A stretch of 20,925 nucleotides of DNA from Pirellulales bacterium (GTDB taxonomy: Bacteria > Planctomycetota > Planctomycetia > Pirellulales > JAICIG01), in NCBI GenBank assembly GCA_025924495.1, contig JAICIG010000086.1, positions 1-20,925 on the forward strand, written 5' to 3'. Both the position numbers and the translations under genes were made by a program. Under the pieces are notes generated by a model. The model was not told the origin of the DNA and did not search any database. It was given only the letters and a program-made list of their open reading frames with translations. Shown one piece after another: positions 8,275-15,246 of this stretch. Position 1 is the stretch's first letter; every line of letters begins with the position of its first letter.

Positions 8275-9252
8275 ATGGACTCCAACCGATTGATTCCGGC
8301 GCCATCATCGTTCATGCGCCGTTCAGCCGTGCGCCGGGGCTTTACCCTGGTCGAATTGTTGGTCGTGATCGCCATCATCGGCATCTTGATTGCGCTGTTG
8401 TTGCCCGCCGTTCAGGCTGCGCGCGAGGCCGCTCGCCGCTCGCAGTGCACGAACAATCTGAAGCAAATCGGCATCGGCATGCATAACTACCACGACATCT
8501 ATCGAACGCTCCCGGTCGGCGCCTATGGCTGCTGCTGGGGAACCTGGAAAGTGGCGATCTTGCCTTATATCGAGCAGGTCAACTTGCGGCAGGGTTACGT
8601 GGACAACAACAAATACGGCGCCCCGGTCGATAATGCCCGCTATAGCAGCATCATCAATCGGCCGGTGGTGACGACGGTAATACCGACTTATCAATGCCCC
8701 AGCGACACGCCGAACCCCAACACATTCATCTCGAGAATCACTTCCGATAATTATGCAGTGAACTATGGCAATACCGGCCTTGGCCAGCAGGGCAATCTGA
8801 ACGGCGTGAAATTCGGCGGCGCCCCTTTTAAGGATTCCGGTTCGCCTGCGGCGAGTTTCAGCTTCCGAGACATACGCGACGGCTTGAGCAACACCTTGAT
8901 GGTCGCCGAAGTGCGTCAAGGAATCGGAAAAGACCTCCGCGGTTTCTCGTGGTGGGGAGATGCCTCGGGGTTCGAGACCTACCTGGGACCGAATAGCTCC
9001 CTTCCCGACGTCATTTACACCGCTTCGTACTGCAACAACCAGCCGCAGCAGGGCATGCCGTGCACCACGCCGACCACCGGGAACCCGTCGATGTACGGCT
9101 CGCGCAGTCTGCATCCCGCGGGCGTGCTCGTAGCGGCCTGCGACGGCGGCGCCCATTTCGTCAACGACTCCATTTCCTTGCTCATCTGGCGAATGGTCTC
9201 GACGACGCAGGGCAATGAGCAAGCAACGGCCTGGATGGAAAACGGCCAATGA
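8275..9252 (+). CDS. DUF1559 domain protein with prepilin-type N-terminus (copy 2)
   Basis: This 325-residue paralogue of the 6141-7112 product is nearly collinear with it over the whole length. It has the prepilin-type motif [18 protein letters not shown] (cleavage expected after Gly22), the same [11 protein letters not shown] segment, the same [21 protein letters not shown] block, and the H-x9-DG motif near the C-terminus (LHPAGVLVAACDG). The ATG at 8275 is chosen because GAGGAG (8261-8266) sits eight bases upstream. The frame is open further up, but that part overlaps the predicted promoter. Differences from copy 1 are concentrated in the first 20 residues and in short loops such as SPAASFSF against [11 protein letters not shown]. 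The function is as uncertain as for copy 1. Confidence 0.92.
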   Translation: MDSNRLIPAPSSFMRRSAVRRGFTLVELLVVIAIIGILIALLLPAVQAAREAARRSQCTNNLKQIGIGMHNYHDIYRTLPVGAYGCCWGTWKVAILPYIEQVNLRQGYVDNNKYGAPVDNARYSSIINRPVVTTVIPTYQCPSDTPNPNTFISRITSDNYAVNYGNTGLGQQGNLNGVKFGGAPFKDSGSPAASFSFRDIRDGLSNTLMVAEVRQGIGKDLRGFSWWGDASGFETYLGPNSSLPDVIYTASYCNNQPQQGMPCTTPTTGNPSMYGSRSLHPAGVLVAACDGGAHFVNDSISLLIWRMVSTTQGNEQATAWMENGQ

Positions 9253-9384
9253 ACTTGTTTTCCTTCTGAGCGTCTGGCGCCTCCCGTGCGAAGGCGCCAG
9301 GCCGGGGAGATCAAGAGCAGGCCGCCCCTCGTCTGTTGCAACGCAACGGCGTCCCGCATTATAGGTTGCATGCCAGGAACTTTC

Positions 9385-9807
9385 ATGAGACCTCGGCACG
9401 GATTGATAACGACAACCTGTTTGCTGGCCGCGTTCGGTTGCGACCAACAAGCGCCGCCCCGTCGAGAGCCGTTATTCGGCGCCGTGAAGCTGAAAGGTGC
9501 GCCGCTCGATTGCGGTTCCATCCAATTTATGCCTGCCCACGAAGGCGGTCAGTTCGGCAGCGGCGCGGTCATTGCTAACGGCCGCTACTTCATTCCCGAA
9601 GAACAAGGGTTGCCCGTCGGGCAGTACAAGGTCGTCATCTCTGCAGGAGTTCCCCGCCAGACGGCCGCTGAAGCGGAAGGAGAACTCCCCGGCGAATCGG
9701 GCCCGCTGGCCGAAGAACGAATTCCTCCCGAATTCAACATCAATAGCGACGTGATCGTCGAAATCTCCGCGAACCGGCAGAACATCTATAACTTCGACAT
9801 CCCGTAG
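9385..9807 (+). CDS. Small transthyretin/carboxypeptidase-regulatory-like lipoprotein (copy 2)
   Basis: This 140-residue paralogue of the 7255-7671 product shares KLKGAPLDxGSIQFMP, GAVIANGxYxIPxxQGLPVGxYKVVISAG and the NxxNFDIP end. The ATG at 9385 is preferred over an in-frame start 33 codons earlier. It has AGGA at 9375-9378 and places a signal sequence (hydrophobic helix ending AAFGC, Cys19 lipidated) at the very N-terminus, exactly as in copy 1. It lies 132 bases after the second DUF1559 gene and is presumably co-transcribed. Compared with copy 1, the first strand has lost the Pro-Val-Ser-Gly start (EPLFGAVKLKG) and one residue of the core block is now Cys (LDCGSIQF). Confidence 0.85.
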   Translation: MRPRHGLITTTCLLAAFGCDQQAPPRREPLFGAVKLKGAPLDCGSIQFMPAHEGGQFGSGAVIANGRYFIPEEQGLPVGQYKVVISAGVPRQTAAEAEGELPGESGPLAEERIPPEFNINSDVIVEISANRQNIYNFDIP

Positions 9808-9931
9808 CGTCTCCATTCCTGCGCAAAGAAAACGCCTGTACCCCGGCGTCCGTGCGATGCTAGCGGCGCCTTGAAAGTGGCGCTCACAACATCGCTCAAA
9901 TGTTTTTTTGTGTTAGAAGAGAATATTCTTC

Positions 9932-9959
9932 TTGACGTTGCTCGCAGGCGCGTTAGAAA
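9932..9959 (+). promoter_or_regulatory. Possible promoter upstream of hypothetical gene
   Basis: TTGACG (9932-9937) is followed after 16 bases by TAGAAA (9954-9959), with an AT-rich stretch (9898-9931) just upstream. The layout resembles the two better promoters upstream of the DUF1559 genes, but the -10 box is weaker (4 of 6). It lies in the 354-base gap 9808-10161, which otherwise holds the inverted repeat at 9986-10025 and no convincing gene. Confidence 0.35.
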
Positions 9960-9985
9960 TACATCGTGTGAGGGGCTGGGGCGAA

Positions 9986-10025
9986 GTACCTCACACTCTT
10001 GGTTCTGTCTGAACTGGTGAGGTAC
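9986..10025. repeat. 9-bp perfect inverted repeat (operator or hairpin)
   Basis: GTACCTCAC (9986-9994) and GTGAGGTAC (10017-10025) are exact reverse complements separated by 22 bases. They lie just downstream of the possible promoter at 9932-9959 and upstream of the hypothetical gene. This could be an operator, an RNA hairpin in the leader, or chance. Confidence 0.4.
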
Positions 10026-10161
10026 GGGGTAAGTCGAGAGCAATTCTTTGAGCACAGGCGTTGCACGCCAGTTGCCTGTTGTGGTGCTTAGTCTCGATAA
10101 GCTCCGGAGCAGTGGGGGGCTTGTTCCGCTCGTCTACCGGCCGCCAAGTGTGGGATCCGCC

Positions 10162-10911
10162 ATGTCGGCGCATTCACGCGACAATCCGCCGTCGGAGATC
10201 GCTGAAAAGCTCAGGCGAGCGATGGCGACGTTGCTCGAGGCCTTCGATTATGCACTCGATACCGAGAGCGACCGCTGGAGTTTTGCGATTCCGGTCCACA
10301 CTCTTCACGAACTCGGGCTGAATGAAACCGACTTGCGCTGGTTCGTCCGCAAGGGCTATGTCGACCATGCACGAGAAGTGACCGTGCCCGGGGACGACGG
10401 CCGCGAATTCCGCTCCACCGGCAATCTCACCTTCACGCGCCGCACCTGCTTTGTGCTCACCGATGCCGGCGCTGCGCACGCCCGTTTTCTTTCGGGAGCG
10501 GCGTCGGCCGAGATTCGAGCGAACGAACCGCAAACGTTTTCCGGCGGGAACGGCCACGGCATTTATGCTTCTGTCGGCAGTCGGCAAGCCGCTCCTAGCC
10601 CCGCGATTCACTGGGACCCCCAAGCCCGCCGCCTGCGCGTGAACGGAATCATCGTCAAGCGTTTCAAATGGCCGGCGATGAACCAGGAATTGATCCTGAC
10701 TGCCTTTCAGGAAGAGGGTTGGCCTGTGCGGATCGACGATCCGCTTCCTTGCGTGCCCGAGCAGGATCCCAAACGGCGGCTCAGCGATACCATCAAGTGC
10801 CTTAACCGCAAGCAGGCCTGCCGCCTGATCCGTTTCTGCGGAGACGGCACCGGCGAAGGCGTGATCTGGGAACTTATCGAATCCGGCGCCAACGGATACG
10901 ACGCCGAGTAA
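10162..10911 (+). CDS. Hypothetical protein with winged-helix-like segments
   Basis: I do not recognise a named family for this 249-residue protein. Residues 35-110 (AIPVHTLHELGLNETDLRWFVRKGYVDH, then a beta-hairpin-like REFRSTGNLTFTRRTCFVLTDAG) read like a winged-helix fold. Residues 150-240 form a second alpha/beta unit (RRLRVNGIIVKRF, NQELILTAFQEEGWPVRIDDPLP, LSDTIKCLNRKQ, LIRFCGDGTGEGVIWEL) that also looks winged-helix-like. There is no signal peptide or membrane segment, so it is probably cytosolic, and DNA or protein binding is possible. The start is uncertain: ATG at 10162 begins right at the conserved-looking part, while a TTG at 10048 has a better purine-rich site (GAGAG) upstream. 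The 232 bases after it (10912-11143) contain nothing I can identify. Confidence 0.6.
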   Translation: MSAHSRDNPPSEIAEKLRRAMATLLEAFDYALDTESDRWSFAIPVHTLHELGLNETDLRWFVRKGYVDHAREVTVPGDDGREFRSTGNLTFTRRTCFVLTDAGAAHARFLSGAASAEIRANEPQTFSGGNGHGIYASVGSRQAAPSPAIHWDPQARRLRVNGIIVKRFKWPAMNQELILTAFQEEGWPVRIDDPLPCVPEQDPKRRLSDTIKCLNRKQACRLIRFCGDGTGEGVIWELIESGANGYDAE

Positions 10912-11143
10912 GTCCCCAAATAGAATGCCTTCCTCAATCCTCCTAACCTTTGTTCCTCATTTTGTTTGTCTTCTCGCTTGCACTCCTCTGATCGCGGCCG
11001 ATCCAAGCGCCGAGAGACATGATCTCGCTCGGGTTTCTTTCCGTAGCGTTCGACGCCCCCCCGCCCTTTAATCGTGCATTGGCGAGCTTTCCGTCTAAGA
11101 ATCGCCTTCGGCGTGCTTTTGACGAAGGGATCTTCCTGCCGCC

Positions 11144-12040
11144 GTGTCTCCGTTCATACCGCCAGGCCTGGGTTGGATCCCCGACTTGCCCGACGCGCGC
11201 GATTACACGTGCCGCCACGAGGCAATCGCGCCGCTGTTGGAACAGCTAAAACCGTCGCGGCGCAAGCGATTGCCCGACGAAGTCGACCTGCGCCGCGATG
11301 ACGACGGGGAATACTTCACCGCGGTCGAAGATCAGGGGCCGCTCAACTCATCCACGGCTTTCGCGGTGCTGAACCTGGTCGAGTACTTCGAGCGACGCAC
11401 CATGGGCCGTACGTTTGAAGGCTCCAAACTCTTCCTATACAAAGTCACCCGCAACCTCCGCCAGCGCCGCCCTCTTTATCCGCAAGGCACGCATTCTCTC
11501 GGCGACACCGGGGCCGATCTGCGCTCTACGCTCAAAGCCCTAGTCAAGTTCGGCGTGCCGCCTGAGGAGGTCTGGCCGTATGACGTCAGCAGGTTCGACG
11601 AAGAGCCGAGTTCCTTCGCTTACCGGCTAGCTGAGCCCCTTCCCGACCTGCGCTATTTCCGCTTGGACTTGCGCCACTCCGACCCCGGTGCTCTTTGGCA
11701 AACCATCATTTCCTTCCTCGCCGCCGGCTTTCCCATCGCCTTCGGCTTTTCCGTCCCGACGTCGCTCACGGCGGATGCCAACATCCCCTATCGCCCCGAC
11801 CTCGACCAATACCGCGGCGGCCAGGCCGCCGTTGCCGTCGGCTACCGCAACCACCACTTCGGCCGCGGCCAGCACGCCCTGCTGATCCGCAGCTCCTGGG
11901 GAAGCCAATGGGGAGACGACGGGAATGGTTGGCTCTCCATTGCATTCCTGGACACACAACTGGCAAGGGGGTTTTGGCTTCTGCTGAGCGCCTCCTGGTT
12001 AGCCAGCGGCGATTTGACAAGACCGTTCGCAACCCCATGA
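11144..12040 (+). CDS. Papain-fold (C1A-like) protein lacking catalytic residues, likely pseudopeptidase
   Basis: The 298-residue protein follows the C1 peptidase layout. GLGWIPDLPDARDY at 9-21 matches the opening of bacterial C1 peptidases. VEDQGPLNSSTAFA aligns with the active-site helix (family: VxDQGxxGSCxAxA), GGQAAVAVGY with the His block (GGHAVxxVGY) and IRSSWGSQWGDDG with the Asn block (xxNSWGxxWGxxG). At all three catalytic positions the residue is changed: Ser70 for Cys, Gln227 for His, Ser250 for Asn. The oxyanion Gln64 and the structural motifs are kept, so the fold is probably intact while proteolysis is probably lost. A GTG start is used; a purine-rich GAAGGGA lies 13 bases upstream, somewhat far. 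It lies upstream of an active-looking papain-like protease and the peptide cluster in the same orientation. It may bind peptides rather than cut them (inference). Confidence 0.8.
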   Translation: MSPFIPPGLGWIPDLPDARDYTCRHEAIAPLLEQLKPSRRKRLPDEVDLRRDDDGEYFTAVEDQGPLNSSTAFAVLNLVEYFERRTMGRTFEGSKLFLYKVTRNLRQRRPLYPQGTHSLGDTGADLRSTLKALVKFGVPPEEVWPYDVSRFDEEPSSFAYRLAEPLPDLRYFRLDLRHSDPGALWQTIISFLAAGFPIAFGFSVPTSLTADANIPYRPDLDQYRGGQAAVAVGYRNHHFGRGQHALLIRSSWGSQWGDDGNGWLSIAFLDTQLARGFWLLLSASWLASGDLTRPFATP

Positions 12041-12357
12041 ACGCGACTACGCGAATGCGATGCGCTGCTCCGCCGATTCCCGTCGCTTCACGCGGCAAGT
12101 CTCGCGCTTATCGCCTTAACTACAACACAATTGTCTTCCCCTTATGGGCCGTAGCGATTCTATAAAACTGATTTAGCATGTGCCGTGGTCGAACAAGCGG
12201 GGGTTGCACGCCCCTAACGCCGCCGGCAGTCTCGGGCTGGCTGTAATCCCGACTCTCCTTCCCCGTTAGTCCGCCTCTTGCACGACGCCAGACTGAGCGA
12301 ACTCCAGCTGCAACGCGGTTCAGCTCTCAGCAAGTCCTAAAAAAGACCGAGTAGACC
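12041..12357. other. Intergenic region with small GC hairpin
   Basis: This 317-base stretch between the papain-fold gene and the hydrolase gene has no convincing ORF. It holds a short hairpin, GGGG(12200-12203)-TTGCACG-CCCC(12211-12214). TATAAA at 12161-12166 has no -35 element at proper spacing. Confidence 0.4.
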
Positions 12358-13485
12358 ATGACCTCTTCAAATGACGTCCAGCGCGAAATGATTGCCTTGT
12401 TAGGACGGATCGTTGACGACCACTCGCTTCCGACTGACTTGCAGCGGCGGGCGCTTTCGATCGTGGGATCGCTCGCCCCTCAACTCGGTAGGGAACGAGA
12501 AGGCGCGTCAGCGACCGTGTCGCCGCTGTCTGAGGCCGCCTTTCATGCTCCTCCCGCAGCGGTAGCGTCTGTGGTAAATCGTCGCTTGATTTACGTGCAT
12601 GGCATTTGCAAACACGAGAAGGGTTATTCAACGCCTTGGTGGAATGCCTTCCATCCCTTCGAACAAGGCGCCTTCGGCGATGGAATACTTGGAAAAACGC
12701 GGCTTGAAGTGCAATGGAGCGATATCGTCGACACGGCGGCATTCACCGCCAAGGCGGCCGCCGTGGCTGCACATGGCGCGGAAGGCATCGCGGTCGCGCC
12801 GCCGCCGATTCTCGCCGACGCGGCGCGGCAGCAGATCGCCGAGGAGATTAAAGAATCGCTGCGCGATCGCGCCGATCGGCACGCGATGGCCAGTTCAGTG
12901 CATCGAGAGGGACTGGCGGCAGCGCCCGTCTCCGTGGGCGATCTGGGCGACATGATCAACATCCCAGGAATGAACTGTATCGACGACTTTACCGTTTACC
13001 TCGTCGATGATGGTATCCGCCAAGAAATCTTGAATCGCTTTATCAATGTGGTCGGCCCGGAGCTGCAGGCAGGCCATGAGCTCGACATCATCGCGCATAG
13101 TTGGGGAACCGTCGTCGCTTACGAAGGGCTCCGGCAGATCGATGTCGACATGGGGCCAGGACCACAAGTTCGCAATCTGTTTACGGTTGGCGCAGCGCTT
13201 TCCATCGGGCCAGTCAAATTGCGTCTGCGCGATATGAACAAGGACGGCAAGAAACCCGACTCAGTGCGGCGCTGGGTGAACCTTGACGCGCATGGCGACA
13301 TCGTCGGCGGACCGCTCCAGGGTCGACCTTACGCCGTCGATTTCGACTTCCTGAATCTCGTTCCAGTCGGCTGCAGTAGCCTGCTCGGCTTTGTGAGTCC
13401 GGCCTGCGCTCATGGCTCGTACTTTAACAGCGCAAACGTCGCCGTGAACCGGGATATCTTTGCCCGCTTTGTTGATCAGGCGTGA
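12358..13485 (+). CDS. Alpha/beta hydrolase (lipase/esterase-like)
   Basis: The 375-residue protein shows an alpha/beta-hydrolase layout. RRLIYVHGI (75-83) gives the first strand and oxyanion HG. DIIAHSWGTVVAYE (243-256) is the nucleophile elbow with Ser248 in an A-H-S-W-G form of GxSxG. WVNLDAHGDIVGG (306-318) supplies Asp310 or Asp314, and ACAHGSYF (349-356) gives His352. It is probably catalytically competent. Residues 1-70 form an extra helical, probably flexible segment before the hydrolase domain, and 120-200 hold an Ala-rich helical insertion that could act as a lid. No signal peptide is seen. The start is ATG with a weak upstream site. It lies between two papain-fold genes upstream of the peptide cluster; whether it acts on the peptide product (for example as an esterase or resistance function) is untested inference. 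Confidence 0.75.
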   Translation: MTSSNDVQREMIALLGRIVDDHSLPTDLQRRALSIVGSLAPQLGREREGASATVSPLSEAAFHAPPAAVASVVNRRLIYVHGICKHEKGYSTPWWNAFHPFEQGAFGDGILGKTRLEVQWSDIVDTAAFTAKAAAVAAHGAEGIAVAPPPILADAARQQIAEEIKESLRDRADRHAMASSVHREGLAAAPVSVGDLGDMINIPGMNCIDDFTVYLVDDGIRQEILNRFINVVGPELQAGHELDIIAHSWGTVVAYEGLRQIDVDMGPGPQVRNLFTVGAALSIGPVKLRLRDMNKDGKKPDSVRRWVNLDAHGDIVGGPLQGRPYAVDFDFLNLVPVGCSSLLGFVSPACAHGSYFNSANVAVNRDIFARFVDQA

Positions 13486-13686
13486 CAAGATCATTTTTGC
13501 CTACGGCTTTTCGTATCCACGTCACTCGCGCTATCGCCCTAACGCCAATCAGATCCACGTCGGCCAGGTTGCCGGCGCCGTCGGCGACGCGAGTGTTTCC
13601 ACAGTGGTCAACGCGGCTGCCTGTTCCACGCCCCTTGCGCAGGCCCATAGGAGCATTGCTTCGCGGAAGCATTCCGGTTGCCGTCC

Positions 13687-13911
13687 TTAGGGCCGCGTGA
13701 GTGAGCGGTCAAATACTGTTTGGATTGCGAGTTTTGTTCCGCCATCAGGGTCGATTTTCATACCACTTGGCTCCTCATCGGCTTCCGTATCGGCGGCAGA
13801 CTCGACGAGTAGCATGGCGTATATCGGGAATGGGCGTCCGATATCGCAGGCGAGTACACGCCCCACGTCACGCAGCGCGACAACCGGTCCATTTAGGCGT
13901 TGCCTTTTTCT
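13687..13911 (-). pseudogene. Coding-like open frame on minus strand, possible gene remnant
   Basis: Within the 445-base gap 13486-13930 the minus strand carries an open frame of 74 codons ending in TAA. Its composition is protein-like and acidic (for example VVALRDVGRVLACDIGRPF and DTEADEEPSGMKIDPDGG). It has no good start codon near its beginning and is closed upstream by an in-frame TGA at 13912-13914. Just beyond its stop, in another frame on the same strand, a second coding-like stretch (about 13490-13672, with GSRVDHCGNTRVADGAGNLA) follows. Together they could be a decayed gene with a frameshift, but both may also be chance. I do not recognise a family. Confidence 0.25.
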
Positions 13912-13930
13912 TCAATCAGGATCTATTGGA

Positions 13931-15073
13931 ATGCCTCAAAACCCTCTTCCAGTTCCGCCGCTTGCGCAGGGGACGCAAAACTGGTGTTGGGCCGCCAGCG
14001 GACAGATGATCATGAACTCCCTCGGTAATACGGCTGTGAGCCAGTGCCAGGAGGCCACCGATTATCCCTTCGTGCCCCCACAAACTTCTCCTGCAACCAA
14101 CTGGTGTGTTTCGCCGACGGACGATTGGGGATTCACCGGCTGGCCTCAGTTTGGCCACTATGGCTTCAGCGCCTCCCAGACTCCCTTTGGGACGGCGCTC
14201 AGCTACGAACAGTTGAAAACGGAAATCGACAACGGGAGACCGATTGCGTTCGTCTGGGCGTGGGATGGCGGCGGCGGTCACATGATGGTTGTTATCGGCT
14301 ATTTAACGGAAGCCGGCGTGGATAAAGTCGTTATCAACGACCCTTCTCCGCCGCATCTGGGCAATCAAAGGACGATCACGTACGCAGAGTTTGTTGAGGG
14401 AATCTATCTGGGCCACAAATACACCCACTGGTGCGATTTTTACGGTATCGCCATGACCAATCCAGGTTCACCGTCTCCCAGCGGCGTCGGCGCCCCGGGT
14501 GGCTTTGTTGCTCCGGGCGGCGTGGAGGGCGCCAGCCTTGCTGCGGCACAAGCATATTTGCCGAAAGCGCTCCAGACATTGGGGCCCGGAGCTCTCGTGG
14601 CGAGAGCTTCCATTGCCCCGGGCTTTGCAGTTAGGGCGCTTGGGCTAAACCAACTCAAACAGCTTTCTGCACCAGGCAGCTCCGCGGAAGGCGTCCTTGA
14701 CGCGACGCCCGTAACCGCATTCCAGTATCCCGTGACGTTGGCTGGAAGCATGACCACAGCCATAAGCACACATCAGGCTCCCGGCGGAACTTGGAGTGCA
14801 ACCTCGGCCAACGCCTCCTGGATCCAGCTCTTCGCCGATTTGCGCGCAAAGCACTCGAGTGCAAACAACATCTCAATAGAGGATTATTCCCTGGTCGCAT
14901 TCAATGCGCTCAATCTCTATTTCCTTTCCTATAAGGTCAACAACGTCCAGTACCTGATTCCCGTCCAGGATAGCGCGAAGCTCGGTCTTAAGAAGGGCCA
15001 AGCCCAAGCGGCCAAGACAGTTCTCGACGCGTTGGTTAAAGCTGCGGTCAGCCACACGGGAGAGCCTTCTTAG
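13931..15073 (+). CDS. Papain-like cysteine protease (C39/C70 AvrRpt2-type) with C-terminal extension
   Basis: The 380-residue protein begins at ATG 13931, chosen because AGGA (13918-13921) is nine bases upstream and the domain starts right after it. The frame opens 234 bases earlier, but that extension is Ser/Arg-rich and not domain-like. QGTQNWCWAASGQMIMNSLG (14-33) is the active-site helix typical of the papain-like C39/C70 group, with Cys19. DGGGGHMMVVIGY holds His117, and VVINDPSP supplies Asn136/Asp137, so the active site looks intact. The protease domain ends near residue 175. A Pro/Gly-rich linker and about 190 residues of unknown domain follow, with no signal peptide. It ends 173 bases before the Cys-rich precursor gene on the same strand, which makes it a good candidate for leader removal; the link is positional only. 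Confidence 0.8.
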   Translation: MPQNPLPVPPLAQGTQNWCWAASGQMIMNSLGNTAVSQCQEATDYPFVPPQTSPATNWCVSPTDDWGFTGWPQFGHYGFSASQTPFGTALSYEQLKTEIDNGRPIAFVWAWDGGGGHMMVVIGYLTEAGVDKVVINDPSPPHLGNQRTITYAEFVEGIYLGHKYTHWCDFYGIAMTNPGSPSPSGVGAPGGFVAPGGVEGASLAAAQAYLPKALQTLGPGALVARASIAPGFAVRALGLNQLKQLSAPGSSAEGVLDATPVTAFQYPVTLAGSMTTAISTHQAPGGTWSATSANASWIQLFADLRAKHSSANNISIEDYSLVAFNALNLYFLSYKVNNVQYLIPVQDSAKLGLKKGQAQAAKTVLDALVKAAVSHTGEPS

Positions 15074-15156
15074 ATACGCGAGGGCGGCTCGACGCAGCGC
15101 GTGGAACGGACTGCGAGGCGCTTAGAAGGAGCTGCGAAGCCAATGTATTCTTTCAC

Positions 15157-15173
15157 GCGAGCGGAACGCTCGC
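15157..15173 (+). promoter_or_regulatory. Perfect hairpin 74 bases before the precursor gene
   Basis: GCGAGCG (15157-15163), loop GAA, CGCTCGC (15167-15173) form a 7-bp GC-rich stem. It lies 83 bases after the protease stop and is followed by CTTGCTCTTATG, without a long T-run. It could end the upstream transcript or be an attenuator in the precursor leader. Confidence 0.4.
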
Positions 15174-15246
15174 CTTGCTCTTATGCGCCACAACGACCGG
15201 CCAATGGCCATGCCCTGAAGTCTTAATTGTTAAAGGAGCTTTCCAG

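Noticed and set aside
9286..9384. 33-residue upstream extension of the second lipoprotein
   Set aside because: It would bury the signal peptide. ATG 9385 has AGGA and gives the same lipobox position as copy 1.
12131..12166. TATAAA with TTGTCT upstream as a promoter for the hydrolase gene
   Set aside because: The spacing is 24 bases and the -35 match is poor.
13697..13930. N-terminal extension of the papain-like protease from a GTG at 13697
   Set aside because: The extra 78 residues are Ser/Arg/Thr-rich with no domain character, and ATG 13931 has a good AGGA site directly before the protease domain.
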